Below are positions 1 through 7,964 of a stretch of DNA of 64,000 bases, in pieces. The notes below the pieces were generated by a model. The model had not been told where the DNA came from, made no database searches, and worked only from the letters and a program-made list of their open reading frames with translations. The position numbers and the translations under genes were made by a program. Within the stretch, counting starts at the first letter, position 1. Each line of letters opens with the position of its first letter. Location of the stretch: NCBI GenBank assembly GCA_013141175.1, contig JABFRN010000001.1, forward strand, positions 4,091,121-4,155,120, written 5' to 3'. The stretch comes from Lysobacter sp. GTDB taxonomy: Bacteria > Pseudomonadota > Gammaproteobacteria > Xanthomonadales > Xanthomonadaceae.

Positions 1-75
1 TTCGCCGCAGCGTTCTCGTGCAAGGCCGGCGATGCGATGGTCCGCGACGGTGACAAGCGGATCGTGATCTGGTGA
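1..75 (+). CDS. M13 family metallopeptidase, C-terminal end only (partial)
   Basis: The window opens inside a reading frame that ends with TGA at 73-75. The 24 visible residues (…AFSCKAGDAMV…IVIW) match the C-terminal end of the complete M13 homologue at 2029-4053, which ends AFACKAGNAML…LSIW. In M13 (neprilysin/PepO) enzymes the conserved C-terminal Cys-Lys and terminal Trp are typical. This is therefore the tail of a second, tandem paralogue; its active site lies outside the window. It is followed by a strong terminator. Confidence 0.8.
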   Translation, partial: FAAAFSCKAGDAMVRDGDKRIVIW

Positions 76-113
76 GTCCGGGCGACGCGGCCGGGCCGTG
101 TCGTCACAACACC

Positions 114-147
114 GAAGGCCCGGGGAAACCCGGGCCTTCTTCGTTTT
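114..147 (+). terminator. Rho-independent terminator after M13 peptidase
   Basis: A perfect 11-bp stem (GAAGGCCCGGG, 114-124, pairing with 129-139) with a GAAA loop is followed by a T-rich stretch (TTCGTTTTC). It ends the transcript of the upstream peptidase. The rest of the stretch to 365 holds no gene I can support; it should contain the promoter of the sigma-factor gene. Confidence 0.85.
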
Positions 148-365
148 CGGCGAAGTGCTGCATCCGGCGCGCGCAACAGGCCGTATCCACTGGCATGCAC
201 ATATCGCCGCCATGTTTCACCGCACAGCGCGCCCACATCGGCGGCAAGCATGGCGATCGCGCATCCATCATGCGCAAATGCACGATGGAAAACCCGCACT
301 TGCTGTCCGCTACGTTGTCCGCGAATATCACCCGCTGTCTCTCTCCCGATGGTGCAGGATCCCGG

Positions 366-941
366 ATGCCCGATTTGCGCACCGACAACACCACCCAGGA
401 CCCGCCCGCGCTCGACGCACTGCTGATCGAAGTCGCTGGCGGAAGTCGGAATGCCTTCGAATCGCTGTATCGCGCCACTTCGTCGAAGCTGCTCGGCATC
501 TGTGTCCGGGTGTTGTCGGATCGCACCGAGGCTGAGGATGTGTTGCAGGACGTGTTCACCACGATCTGGCACAAGGCGCACCAATTCGATGCGACGCGCG
601 CCAGCCCGATCGCATGGTTGGCGATGATCGCCCGCAACAAAGCCATCGATCGCCTCCGCGCCCAGCCTGCGCGTGGCGTGCTTGCCCCGATCGAATTCGC
701 GGACGATATCGCCGACAGCGGCGCCACACCGCTGCAGACCGCCGTATCCGCCGACGAGCGCGACCGCCTCGAAGCCTGCATGCGCCAGCTCGATGCGCGC
801 CGGCAGTCGCTGATACGGGCGGCTTTTTTCGATGGCTCGACCTATGAGGAGCTGGCCCAGCGCATCGCATCGCCGCTGGGATCGGTCAAAAGCTGGATCC
901 GCCGTGGCCTGCTGCAACTGCGCGGGTGTCTGGAGTCGTGA
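366..941 (+). CDS. ECF RNA polymerase sigma factor (sigma-70 family)
   Basis: The 191-residue protein has the two ECF domains. Region 2 spans about residues 30-100 (helix with LYRATSSKLL, then the EAEDVLQDVF core and NKAIDRLR). Region 4 spans about 135-190, with the helix-turn-helix TYEELAQRIASPLGSVKSWIRRGL. A longer open frame extends upstream to base 72, but it runs through the terminator region and has no family similarity, so the ATG at 366 is preferred. The stop overlaps the next gene, a membrane anti-sigma factor, so the two form a sigma/anti-sigma operon. The regulon is unknown; the pairing resembles SigK/RskA-type systems. Confidence 0.88.
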   Translation: MPDLRTDNTTQDPPALDALLIEVAGGSRNAFESLYRATSSKLLGICVRVLSDRTEAEDVLQDVFTTIWHKAHQFDATRASPIAWLAMIARNKAIDRLRAQPARGVLAPIEFADDIADSGATPLQTAVSADERDRLEACMRQLDARRQSLIRAAFFDGSTYEELAQRIASPLGSVKSWIRRGLLQLRGCLES

Positions 942-1753
942 ACGTCCGCGACTTCCACGATCAGGATTTCGACGGCCCGGAACCGCCTTCGGCCGATCTG
1001 CTGGCCGGCGAATACGTGCTGGGTGTCCTCGACGCCGAAACCCGCCGGGAAGTACACGGCCGGATCGCGCGCGACCCGGGCTTCGCGCGTCTCGTCGTCG
1101 ATTGGGAACACCGGTTGGCATCGCTGATCGACAGCGGCGGCCTCGCCGATGTGCCGCCGCATCTGTGGCCACGCATCCGCAGCCGTCTTGGCTGGCCGGC
1201 AGTGGATTCGTCGAGCGCGCCGGCGCGCACGCGACTCTGGCAGAGCACCGCATTCTGGCGTGCCGCAACCGGTCTGGCGGCTGCGGCAGCGCTGGCCGCC
1301 ATCGTCATCGGCCCACTGGGACTGTTCCGGGACGATGCCCTGCCGGGCCCGGGGCCCGGCCCGATCGCAATCGAACCGACACCGCCGACGCCTGCGATCG
1401 AAGATCCGTCCGCACCGAAGCCGGTCACCACCCTCGCCCACGACGACGGCAGCCCCGGTTGGCTGGCATCGGTCGACCCGGGCAAGGGCACGGTCCTGAT
1501 GGTGCCAGTGCCCGCGCCTGCCGATGCCGAAGGCCGCGTGCCCGAGCTGTGGCTGATTCCGCCCGGCGGCACCGCGAAATCGCTCGGCATCGTCTCGATC
1601 GACCGTTCGCATACGGTCAAGGTGCCCGAGACGTTGCGCGATGCGCTGGCGAAGGGCGCGGTGCTCGCGATCACGCTCGAGCCGATCGGCGGCGCACCAC
1701 AGGGTGTGGCGACCGGTCCGATCATCGCGAAGGGCGCGATCGTGACCTTGTAG
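926..1753 (+). CDS. Membrane-anchored anti-sigma factor (RskA-like)
   Basis: About 275 residues: a cytosolic N-terminal anti-sigma domain (about 15-90, with the LLAGEYVLGVLD motif typical of RskA/ChrR-like proteins), one membrane segment (about 112-132), a Pro-rich linker and a periplasmic C-terminal domain of RskA type (ending …IAKGAIVTL). It should bind and silence the ECF factor encoded just upstream, with which it overlaps. Two starts are possible: GTG at 926, or GTG at 938, which forms a GTGA overlap with the sigma stop; neither has a clear ribosome site. A 7-bp hairpin at 1776-1796 downstream is a weak terminator candidate; nothing else is seen up to 2028. Confidence 0.85.
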   Translation: MSGVVNVRDFHDQDFDGPEPPSADLLAGEYVLGVLDAETRREVHGRIARDPGFARLVVDWEHRLASLIDSGGLADVPPHLWPRIRSRLGWPAVDSSSAPARTRLWQSTAFWRAATGLAAAAALAAIVIGPLGLFRDDALPGPGPGPIAIEPTPPTPAIEDPSAPKPVTTLAHDDGSPGWLASVDPGKGTVLMVPVPAPADAEGRVPELWLIPPGGTAKSLGIVSIDRSHTVKVPETLRDALAKGAVLAITLEPIGGAPQGVATGPIIAKGAIVTL

Positions 1754-2028
1754 CCATCGCGAATCATTCGCGGGGCGGCTGCATCCGCAGCAGCCGTTCT
1801 CGCGTGGAGGTGCCGACAGCGCGGGAATTGCGCATGCCGGTGCCCACGCACACTGTTTCGAATGCACCAACGGCCGCACCCTGCATATCCAGCGAATCCG
1901 ACGGCATCGCACGGATCGGAATTGCAGCGGATACCGCAGCGCGGCCTGCGGAACGTGACGCAGGCGGGTTCGGGGCCCCGCGCGCCCTTGCTACACTGCG
2001 GCGCCCCCCGAAAAGGACCGCCGCCACG

Positions 2029-4053
2029 ATGTCGACCCTGCCCGTCCTGCGCCCCGCCGCGCTTGCCCTCTGTCTCGTGATGGCGATCGCCGCGCCGAAT
2101 GCGGATGCTGCCAAGAAACGCAAGCCTGCGACGCCCGCGCCGAAAGCCGCGCCGGCGGTCACCGGCTGCACCGATCTCTACACGTTCGCCAATGCGGACT
2201 GGCTTAAATCGCATCCGGTTCCGTCCGAAGGCAGCGTCAGCGCGCTCGGCGAACTTGCGGCGCGTGCGCAGCAGCAACAGCGCGATCTGCTCGAAGCCGC
2301 AGCCAAATCGCCGCAGACTCCGGTGCAGAGGCTGCTCGGCGATTTCTGGGCCAGCGGTCTGGACGAAGCCGCCGTCGATCGCGATGGCGCCGCGCCGATC
2401 GCACCGCTGCTGGCGCGGATCGGCGCGATCAAGAAGCCGCAGGACGTGGCACCGGCCATCGCGGCACTGCATCAGGTCGGGATCCCGGTGGCGTTCAACT
2501 TCACCTCGGACATCGACCTCAAGAATCTCGACACCTACTTCGGCTACTTCTCCCAGGGCGGCCTCGGCCTGCCCGACCCCACTTTCTACACCCGCACCGA
2601 CGCCGATGCCCGGGCCCTGCTCGGCCGCTACAACGGCCATGTGCAGAAGATCCTCGTGCTCTCGGGCACGCCGCAATCGAAGGTCGCTGGCGAAGCGCAG
2701 CTCGTCATCGACCTCGAAACCCGGATCGCGCGTCTGTCGAAGACGCAGGCCCAGTTGCAGGGCCTGAGAGTCAACTACAATCCCGTGCCGACCAAGGACT
2801 TCGCGAAGAAGTACCGCAACCTGCAGTTGGCTGCCTTCCTCAAAGCGCAGAACGTGACTGCGGAACAGGTGTCGATGGCCGACACCGCCCTGTTCGCCCA
2901 GATCGACAAGCTCGCCGGCAGCCTCAAGCCTGCGCAGTGGCAGGCCTATCTGCGCTTCCAGGTCGGCAACACGATGGCACCGTACCTGAGCAAGCAGTGG
3001 CGCGATGCCGACCACGAATTCCGCGGCCGTCTTCTGCGCGGTGAAGACGAACCCGCGCCGCGCTGGCGCCAGGTCCTGGACGCGATCAACGCATCGGCAG
3101 GCGCGATGGTGGCGCAGGAATACGTCGCGCGCCATCTGCCCGACGCCACCCGCGAGCGCGCGGACGCGATCTCGCGCGGCGCCAGGGAATCGTTGGGCAA
3201 CGCGATCGAACGCAATACCTGGATGGACGCGCAGGCCAAGATCGAAGCGCGCTCGAAGCTCGATCGCTTGAAGATCGAAATCGGCAAACCGCGCACCGAT
3301 CTGGATTTCACGGTCCAACCGATGGGTCGCGGCAGTTTCGGCGGCAACATCCTGATCGCGTCGACCTGGCACCACCGCGAAGAAATGAAACGCATCGGCC
3401 GCGCCAGCGCCGATCGTCGCTGGGACGTGCTGCCGCAGTATCCCGCGCTGGGCTACGACCTCGCGCACAACCGGATCTTCATCACTGCGGCGGTGCTGCA
3501 AGCGCCGGTGCTCGACATGGGCCAGCCGCTCCCCGCGCAGTACGGCAGTTTCGGTGCGATGGTCGGCCACGAACTGAGTCGCGCGGTCGATGCCAAGGGC
3601 CGCCGGATCGATGCTGCGGAAACCCTGCGCGACTGGTGGTCGCCGGCCACCGCAGCCGCGTGGGACGCGCGGATCGCGCCGCTCGCGGGCGTCTATGGCC
3701 GCTTCGCCTATCCGGGCAACGCCGCGCTGAAAATCGACGGCGCACGCATGCGCGACGAGAGCGCGATCGATCTTTCGGGCCTTGAACTGGCCTGGGCCGC
3801 CTACGAGAAAGCCGAGCCGCAGGCCACGGCCGCGAATCAACAGCAGTTCTTCCGCGGTTGGGCGCGACTGTGGGCGCAGCAACTGTCGCAGCAGACCGCG
3901 AGCACGCACGCTGCCTTCTCGGCCTATCCGCCCGGACAATGGCGCGCGAACGTACCCGCGATGCAACTGCCGGCACTGGGCAAAGCCTTCGCCTGCAAGG
4001 CAGGCAATGCGATGCTGGTCGCAGACACCGAGCAGCTGTCGATCTGGCGCTGA
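2029..4053 (+). CDS. M13 family peptidase homologue with broken zinc motif (probable pseudo-enzyme)
   Basis: The 674-residue exported protein has a Sec signal peptide (about 1-27, ending ADA) and the M13 N-domain (YTFANADWL…, PDPTFYTR). The start ATG at 2029 follows AAGGA at 2013-2017. In active M13 enzymes the zinc site is HExxH plus Glu in ENxAD, 63 residues after the first His. Here the motif is HELSR (514-518): the second His ligand is Arg (CGC at 3580-3582). The downstream Glu577 is kept at exactly 63 residues, and ENIAD reads ESAID. The fold is intact with no frameshift, so this looks like a conserved but catalytically dead paralogue of the peptidase whose end lies at 1-75. Confidence 0.85.
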   Translation: MSTLPVLRPAALALCLVMAIAAPNADAAKKRKPATPAPKAAPAVTGCTDLYTFANADWLKSHPVPSEGSVSALGELAARAQQQQRDLLEAAAKSPQTPVQRLLGDFWASGLDEAAVDRDGAAPIAPLLARIGAIKKPQDVAPAIAALHQVGIPVAFNFTSDIDLKNLDTYFGYFSQGGLGLPDPTFYTRTDADARALLGRYNGHVQKILVLSGTPQSKVAGEAQLVIDLETRIARLSKTQAQLQGLRVNYNPVPTKDFAKKYRNLQLAAFLKAQNVTAEQVSMADTALFAQIDKLAGSLKPAQWQAYLRFQVGNTMAPYLSKQWRDADHEFRGRLLRGEDEPAPRWRQVLDAINASAGAMVAQEYVARHLPDATRERADAISRGARESLGNAIERNTWMDAQAKIEARSKLDRLKIEIGKPRTDLDFTVQPMGRGSFGGNILIASTWHHREEMKRIGRASADRRWDVLPQYPALGYDLAHNRIFITAAVLQAPVLDMGQPLPAQYGSFGAMVGHELSRAVDAKGRRIDAAETLRDWWSPATAAAWDARIAPLAGVYGRFAYPGNAALKIDGARMRDESAIDLSGLELAWAAYEKAEPQATAANQQQFFRGWARLWAQQLSQQTASTHAAFSAYPPGQWRANVPAMQLPALGKAFACKAGNAMLVADTEQLSIWR

Positions 4054-4095
4054 GCCCCGATCCGGCACTGAACCCATCGAAACGACGGCCACCTC

Positions 4096-5433
4096 ATGTC
4101 CAGCAATACCCTGAACGCGCTGCTCGCAGCGCTGCGCGCCACGCCCGACAACGCGCCGCTGCGCGGGCTCGTGCTCGATGCCTGCCTGGAGCAGCGGGAC
4201 GCGGACGCCCTGATCGTCGCGCTCGATCTTTGTGGCGACGATCTGCTTGCCGAACAGGGCCTGCGCGAGCGCGCACTGCGTCTGCTCGCCGATGCCGGCG
4301 AACACGACCGGCTGCTGGGCCTGGCAGCGCCGGATTCCGCCGATGCCTTGATGGCGAAAGCGCGACTGTCGTTCGATGCAGGCCGGCGCAACGAAGCCCA
4401 GGAGGCCTATCTGGCCGCAATCGCGCTCAATCCGGCGATCGAGGATGCGGCGTTCGCGTCGCAGCTCAGCGGCAAGGTGGTTTCGCTGACGGAAGCGCGG
4501 CTGCGCGCGGTACCCAGCATCGCCAACGACGACACCTCCGCTTTCGATGCGGTGCGTTATCAGGAACCCGCGACGACCCGGATCCGTTTCGACGATGTCG
4601 GCGGGCTGGAAGAGGTCAAGCGCGAAATCCGGCGCCGCATCATCACCCCGTTCCTGAAGCCCTCGCTGTTCCAGCGCTTCAAGCGCCAATCCGGCGGCGG
4701 CATCCTGCTGTACGGCCCGCCGGGCTGCGGCAAGACCCTGCTCGCGCGCGCCACCGCCGGCGAATGCGGCGCGAAGTTCTACAACATCTCGATCACCGAT
4801 GTGCTGGACATGTATATCGGCGAATCCGAGCGCAAGCTGCACGAAATCTTCGAGCAGGCGCGACGCACCGCGCCGTCGGTGATCTTCTTCGACGAAATCG
4901 AAGCCATCGGCGGCAAGCGCCAGCACGCGCGCGAGGCGACCTCGGCGAAAGTCGTCAGCCAGTTCCTCACCGAACTCGACGGCTTCTCGCAGAACAACCA
5001 CCACGTGCTGGTGCTCGGCGCGACCAATGTGCCCTGGGCGGTGGACCCGGCGTTCCGAAGGCCCGGGCGTTTCGACCGCGTGCTGTTCGTGCCGCCGCCG
5101 GATGCCGAAGCGCGCAAGACCATCCTCGAACTGCTGCTCGCCGGCCGGCCGGTCGCGGGCAACCTCGATCTGCGCGACATCGTGCGCCGCACCTCCGGGC
5201 ATTCCGGCGCTGACCTGCGCAACCTCGTCGACACTGCCGCCGATGAAGCCATCGAGGAATCGATCGCCTCCGGCAAGGAAAGCGAGATCGGCATGACCCA
5301 TCTGCGTGAAGCGATGGAACAGATCCGACCGACCACGCTCGAATGGCTGACCAGCGCGCGCAACCACGCGCGCTATGCCAATCAGGGCGGGCAGTACGAC
5401 GACGTACTGAAATTCCTCGAAAAGCAGGGCTGA
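4096..5433 (+). CDS. AAA+ ATPase with TPR-like N-terminal domain (VPS4/Cdc48-type module)
   Basis: 445 residues. The first 150 are helical and TPR-like. The AAA+ domain (about 155-400) has Walker A GPPGCGKT (about 213-220), Walker B IFFDEIEAI, the NHHVLVLGATN sensor region, and an arginine-finger-like FRRPGRFDR. The C-terminal lid follows. Such ATPases unfold or remodel protein complexes; no partner domain (protease or AAA D2) is present. It heads a three-gene operon with two membrane proteins (gap of 3 nt, then an ATGA overlap), which suggests that it works at the inner membrane with them. Substrate unknown. Confidence 0.85.
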   Translation: MSSNTLNALLAALRATPDNAPLRGLVLDACLEQRDADALIVALDLCGDDLLAEQGLRERALRLLADAGEHDRLLGLAAPDSADALMAKARLSFDAGRRNEAQEAYLAAIALNPAIEDAAFASQLSGKVVSLTEARLRAVPSIANDDTSAFDAVRYQEPATTRIRFDDVGGLEEVKREIRRRIITPFLKPSLFQRFKRQSGGGILLYGPPGCGKTLLARATAGECGAKFYNISITDVLDMYIGESERKLHEIFEQARRTAPSVIFFDEIEAIGGKRQHAREATSAKVVSQFLTELDGFSQNNHHVLVLGATNVPWAVDPAFRRPGRFDRVLFVPPPDAEARKTILELLLAGRPVAGNLDLRDIVRRTSGHSGADLRNLVDTAADEAIEESIASGKESEIGMTHLREAMEQIRPTTLEWLTSARNHARYANQGGQYDDVLKFLEKQG

Positions 5434-5436
5434 TTC

Positions 5437-5913
5437 TTGGCATTCGCGCGCTACCGCATCCCCGACGAACCGCGCCCGACCGGGCTGATCCGCTATGCGG
5501 TCGATCCGCTGTGGCCATTGATGGCGCTGATGTTGTCGGGCAACGGCATCGGCCTGCTCTGGTTCGCATTCAATGCCCGTGCGCTCGGCAGCCCGGCCGT
5601 GCTGCGCGAAGCGGGATACATCGTCGCGAGTCTGCTTGGCTGCGTGGTGGCCGCCCTGGCCATCGGCTGGGCCGCCGAGCATGGATACCTGCAGGGGTCG
5701 GCGGTGAAGTACGCGGCGCTGGCATTTCCCGCAGTGAAACTGTCGCTCGGCTACGCGTTGTATCTCTCGCAATCGCGCAGCGCCGAGATCGTGACCCATT
5801 ACGGCGGCGTATTGCGCAACGGCGCCGTCGGCTTGCTGGTGTGCTTCCTGATCGGCCGCACGCTGTTCGCCGAAGTCGAACTGCCCGGCCTGCTGGCGAT
5901 CGCATTGCGATGA
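5437..5913 (+). CDS. Small multi-pass membrane protein in AAA+ operon
   Basis: 158 residues with about four hydrophobic segments (PLWPLMALMLSGNGIGLLW; YIVASLLGCVVAALAIGW; YAALAFPAVKLSLGYAL; AVGLLVCFLIGRTLF). The start is TTG at 5437, 3 nt after the ATPase stop, with AGGG in the end of the ATPase gene as a possible ribosome site; no ATG start fits the full length. I do not recognise a family. The coupling to the ATPase and to the TPR protein suggests one membrane complex. Confidence 0.7.
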   Translation: MAFARYRIPDEPRPTGLIRYAVDPLWPLMALMLSGNGIGLLWFAFNARALGSPAVLREAGYIVASLLGCVVAALAIGWAAEHGYLQGSAVKYAALAFPAVKLSLGYALYLSQSRSAEIVTHYGGVLRNGAVGLLVCFLIGRTLFAEVELPGLLAIALR

Positions 5914-6845
5914 ACGACAGCCTCCGCATCGCCCGTCTCCTCGAACATGCCCTGCGCCTGATGCGCGGCGGACACATCGACCAGTCGATAGACGTCCTGA
6001 CCCGCTTACTCGGCGAAGATCCGGACCACGGCGACGCGCACGCGATCCTCACGTTCTGCCTGGTCGCGCGCAAGCGTCTGCACGCCGCGAATCTCGAAGC
6101 TTCGCAGGCGCTCGGGCTGGACCCCGATTCCCACCTCGCGCATCTCGCGATGGCGTCGGTGCGGATCGCGCGGCGCGCATTCAAGCAGGCCGAAGCGCAT
6201 ATCGACGCCGCACGGGCACTGGCGCCGGAACACGCGGAAAACTACCGGCTTGCCGCAAGCCTGTACCAGGTATGGGGGCAACCCGAACGCGCCCTGGCGG
6301 AAATCGTCCGCGCCAGCGAATACGCGCCCGACGATGCCAGTGTCTGGGCCCAGTACGGCGGGATCGAATATGCCGGCGGCAGGCGCGAAGCGGCACGTAC
6401 GCATGCGGAGCGCGCGCTGGAAATCGATCCCGAACACGTCGATGCGCTCACCCTGCTCGGTCATTGCGATCTGGCTGCCGGGCGCACCGAGCAGGCGCGC
6501 GAACATGCGGTATGGGCGCTGCAGAACGACCCCAGCGACGCAGGTGCGCTGACCCTGCTCGCTGCGGTCAAGGCGAGGCAAAGCTGGCTGCTCGGCGTGT
6601 GGTGGCGTTTCCAGAGCTATATTTCGGCCGGCTCGAACCAGCGCGCGATCGCGCTGCTGGTCGGCATGTATCTGGTCTACCGCGCCATCGGAATCGCATT
6701 GGTCGATCACGACCTCGACGCATGGTCGCCTGCGCTGTCGTTCGCATGGCTGGGTTTCTGCGTCTACACATGGTTCGCACCCGGCATCTTCATGCGCAGC
6801 GTGAAACGCGAACTGTCGACGGTGAAGCTGCGGCCGGACTACTGA
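5910..6845 (+). CDS. TPR-repeat membrane protein in AAA+ operon
   Basis: 311 residues. ATG at 5910 overlaps the previous stop (ATGA). Residues about 1-215 are a run of tetratricopeptide repeats with regular A-x(n)-P endings (ALGLDPDS, ALEIDPEH, ALQNDPSD). Then come two membrane segments (about 240-260 and 270-292) and a short basic C-terminus. It is probably a scaffold at the membrane for the AAA+ ATPase made from the same transcript. A closely related longer frame upstream is out of frame with the real neighbour and is not used. Confidence 0.8.
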   Translation: MNDSLRIARLLEHALRLMRGGHIDQSIDVLTRLLGEDPDHGDAHAILTFCLVARKRLHAANLEASQALGLDPDSHLAHLAMASVRIARRAFKQAEAHIDAARALAPEHAENYRLAASLYQVWGQPERALAEIVRASEYAPDDASVWAQYGGIEYAGGRREAARTHAERALEIDPEHVDALTLLGHCDLAAGRTEQAREHAVWALQNDPSDAGALTLLAAVKARQSWLLGVWWRFQSYISAGSNQRAIALLVGMYLVYRAIGIALVDHDLDAWSPALSFAWLGFCVYTWFAPGIFMRSVKRELSTVKLRPDY

Positions 6846-6852
6846 GCCCTGA

Positions 6853-7344
6853 TTACCGGGTACGCGTATCGCCGATGCGCACGATGGCGGCTTTGGAGTT
6901 CACTTTGAGCCACGGCCACCAGCCGCGACCGGTCAATGCATATCGGTCGGCTGCGCGCTCGAAGCAGTTGCGCACGCTGACACCGCCGAACAGCAGATAC
7001 AGCGGCAGGAACAACGGCCCCAGCGCCATGTATTGCAGCACGTGCGCGCGTTCGTGGTCGCCGATGCGCGTCTTCGGCTGCACGCACCAACCCGCGCGAT
7101 GCGCGTAGGTCGTGCACAGCGTCTCGAGATCCGTGTGCGTACTGAGCATCACATTGCCCAGCGTCATCGCGCCGCCCGGCCCCAACGGAAATCCGTGGAA
7201 GACCAGGGCGAGATCGCCTTTGTGGAACTTCGGGCGTGCGCCGAACGGCATCGCGACCACACCGGCGATCGCGCCGATCAGGCTGTTGGGCAAGGTCCAC
7301 ACCACGCCGAACGCGAGCAGCCACCAGCGCTGCCAAGGGCTCAA
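6853..7344 (-). CDS. Small membrane protein with HExxH metallopeptidase-like motif
   Basis: 163 residues if it starts at TTG 7344, which overlaps the stop of the PspC gene (TTGA) and has GAAGAGG 7 nt upstream. A membrane segment near the N-terminus (LLAFGVVWTLPNSLIGAIAG) is followed by HERAH, which fits the zinc-peptidase motif HExxH. A second hydrophobic stretch (LGPLFLPLYLLFGG) and then FERAADRYA come next, where the Glu could be the third zinc ligand. The family is unknown to me. It could be a membrane metallopeptidase or a non-catalytic relative. It is translationally coupled to the PspC-domain protein. Confidence 0.7.
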   Translation of the reverse strand: MSPWQRWWLLAFGVVWTLPNSLIGAIAGVVAMPFGARPKFHKGDLALVFHGFPLGPGGAMTLGNVMLSTHTDLETLCTTYAHRAGWCVQPKTRIGDHERAHVLQYMALGPLFLPLYLLFGGVSVRNCFERAADRYALTGRGWWPWLKVNSKAAIVRIGDTRTR

Positions 7345-7544
7345 GCGCTGCCCTCTTCCGGCATCAACATCCACAGGATCAGATACACCAGTATTCCGGG
7401 AAATGCCGCAGAGAGCGCCGACACCAGAACATAGGTCACCCGCAGCAGGGTCGGGCTCCAGCCGAAGCGCGCGGCGATACCACCGACGACACCGACCAGC
7501 ACGCGGTCGGTGCGACTCCGGGCAAGGGTTCGGGTTCCGGTCAT
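7341..7544 (-). CDS. PspC-domain small membrane protein
   Basis: 67 residues, almost entirely a PspC domain: a basic start, then DRVLVGVVGGIAARFGWSPTLLRVTYVLVSAL and a second hydrophobic stretch ending WMLMPEE. In enterobacteria PspC senses envelope stress with PspB; stand-alone PspC proteins of this size are common in xanthomonads and their role is not known. No psp operon is seen nearby. Its stop overlaps the start of the HExxH protein, so the two may act together. Confidence 0.85.
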   Translation of the reverse strand: MTGTRTLARSRTDRVLVGVVGGIAARFGWSPTLLRVTYVLVSALSAAFPGILVYLILWMLMPEEGSA

Positions 7545-7577
7545 GGTCGTCTCGACGTTGAAGTGTGCGGCGATTGT

Positions 7578-7964
7578 CTAGTGCGTCGGCGCGGCGCGCA
7601 ACGTCTGCAGCCGCTGCCTGAACCAGCGTTCGGAGGGCTCGGCCGCTTTGCCCCGGCAGCGCACGCGATAGGCTTTCCCGCTCATGCTGCTCTTGCTGGC
7701 CGCACGTTCGATGAACAACTCGGCGGTGTCGGCCATGTCGCGCTTGCGCAGATAGTCGTATTTCTTCTGCAGATGCGCGCGTGCAGCCTTGGCATCGTGC
7801 CAACTGCCGTTGCGCTCGAATTCGCAGCCGGAACTCCCGAGCCCTGCGATCAGCGCGTCGATCTCATGCTGCGCCTTGGCCGTTGGCGCCGCCGAAACAG
7901 CGGCGGCGGCCAACGACAGCGCGAAAACGGCGAAAACGGCAAGAAAACGCGGGCAACGATTCAT
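7578..7964 (-). CDS. DUF5329 family exported protein
   Basis: 128 residues with a signal peptide (about 1-26, ending VSA-AP). The mature part matches DUF5329: EIDALIAGLGSSGCEFERNG, then HLQKKYDYLRKR, then SSMSGKAYRVRC. ATG at 7964 overlaps the stop of phaC (ATGA), so it lies at the end of the phaE-phaC transcript. Function unknown; the two conserved cysteines could form a disulfide in the periplasm. Confidence 0.8.
   Translation of the reverse strand: MNRCPRFLAVFAVFALSLAAAAVSAAPTAKAQHEIDALIAGLGSSGCEFERNGSWHDAKAARAHLQKKYDYLRKRDMADTAELFIERAASKSSMSGKAYRVRCRGKAAEPSERWFRQRLQTLRAAPTH

Noticed and set aside
832..2028. A long N-terminal extension of the M13 homologue
   Set aside because: It overlaps the sigma and anti-sigma genes out of frame; the ATG at 2029 has a ribosome site and a signal peptide.
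961..5799. A 1612-codon open frame on the minus strand
   Set aside because: It is antisense to four genes with clear families and motifs (anti-sigma, M13, AAA+ and the next membrane protein); long antisense frames are common in GC-rich DNA.
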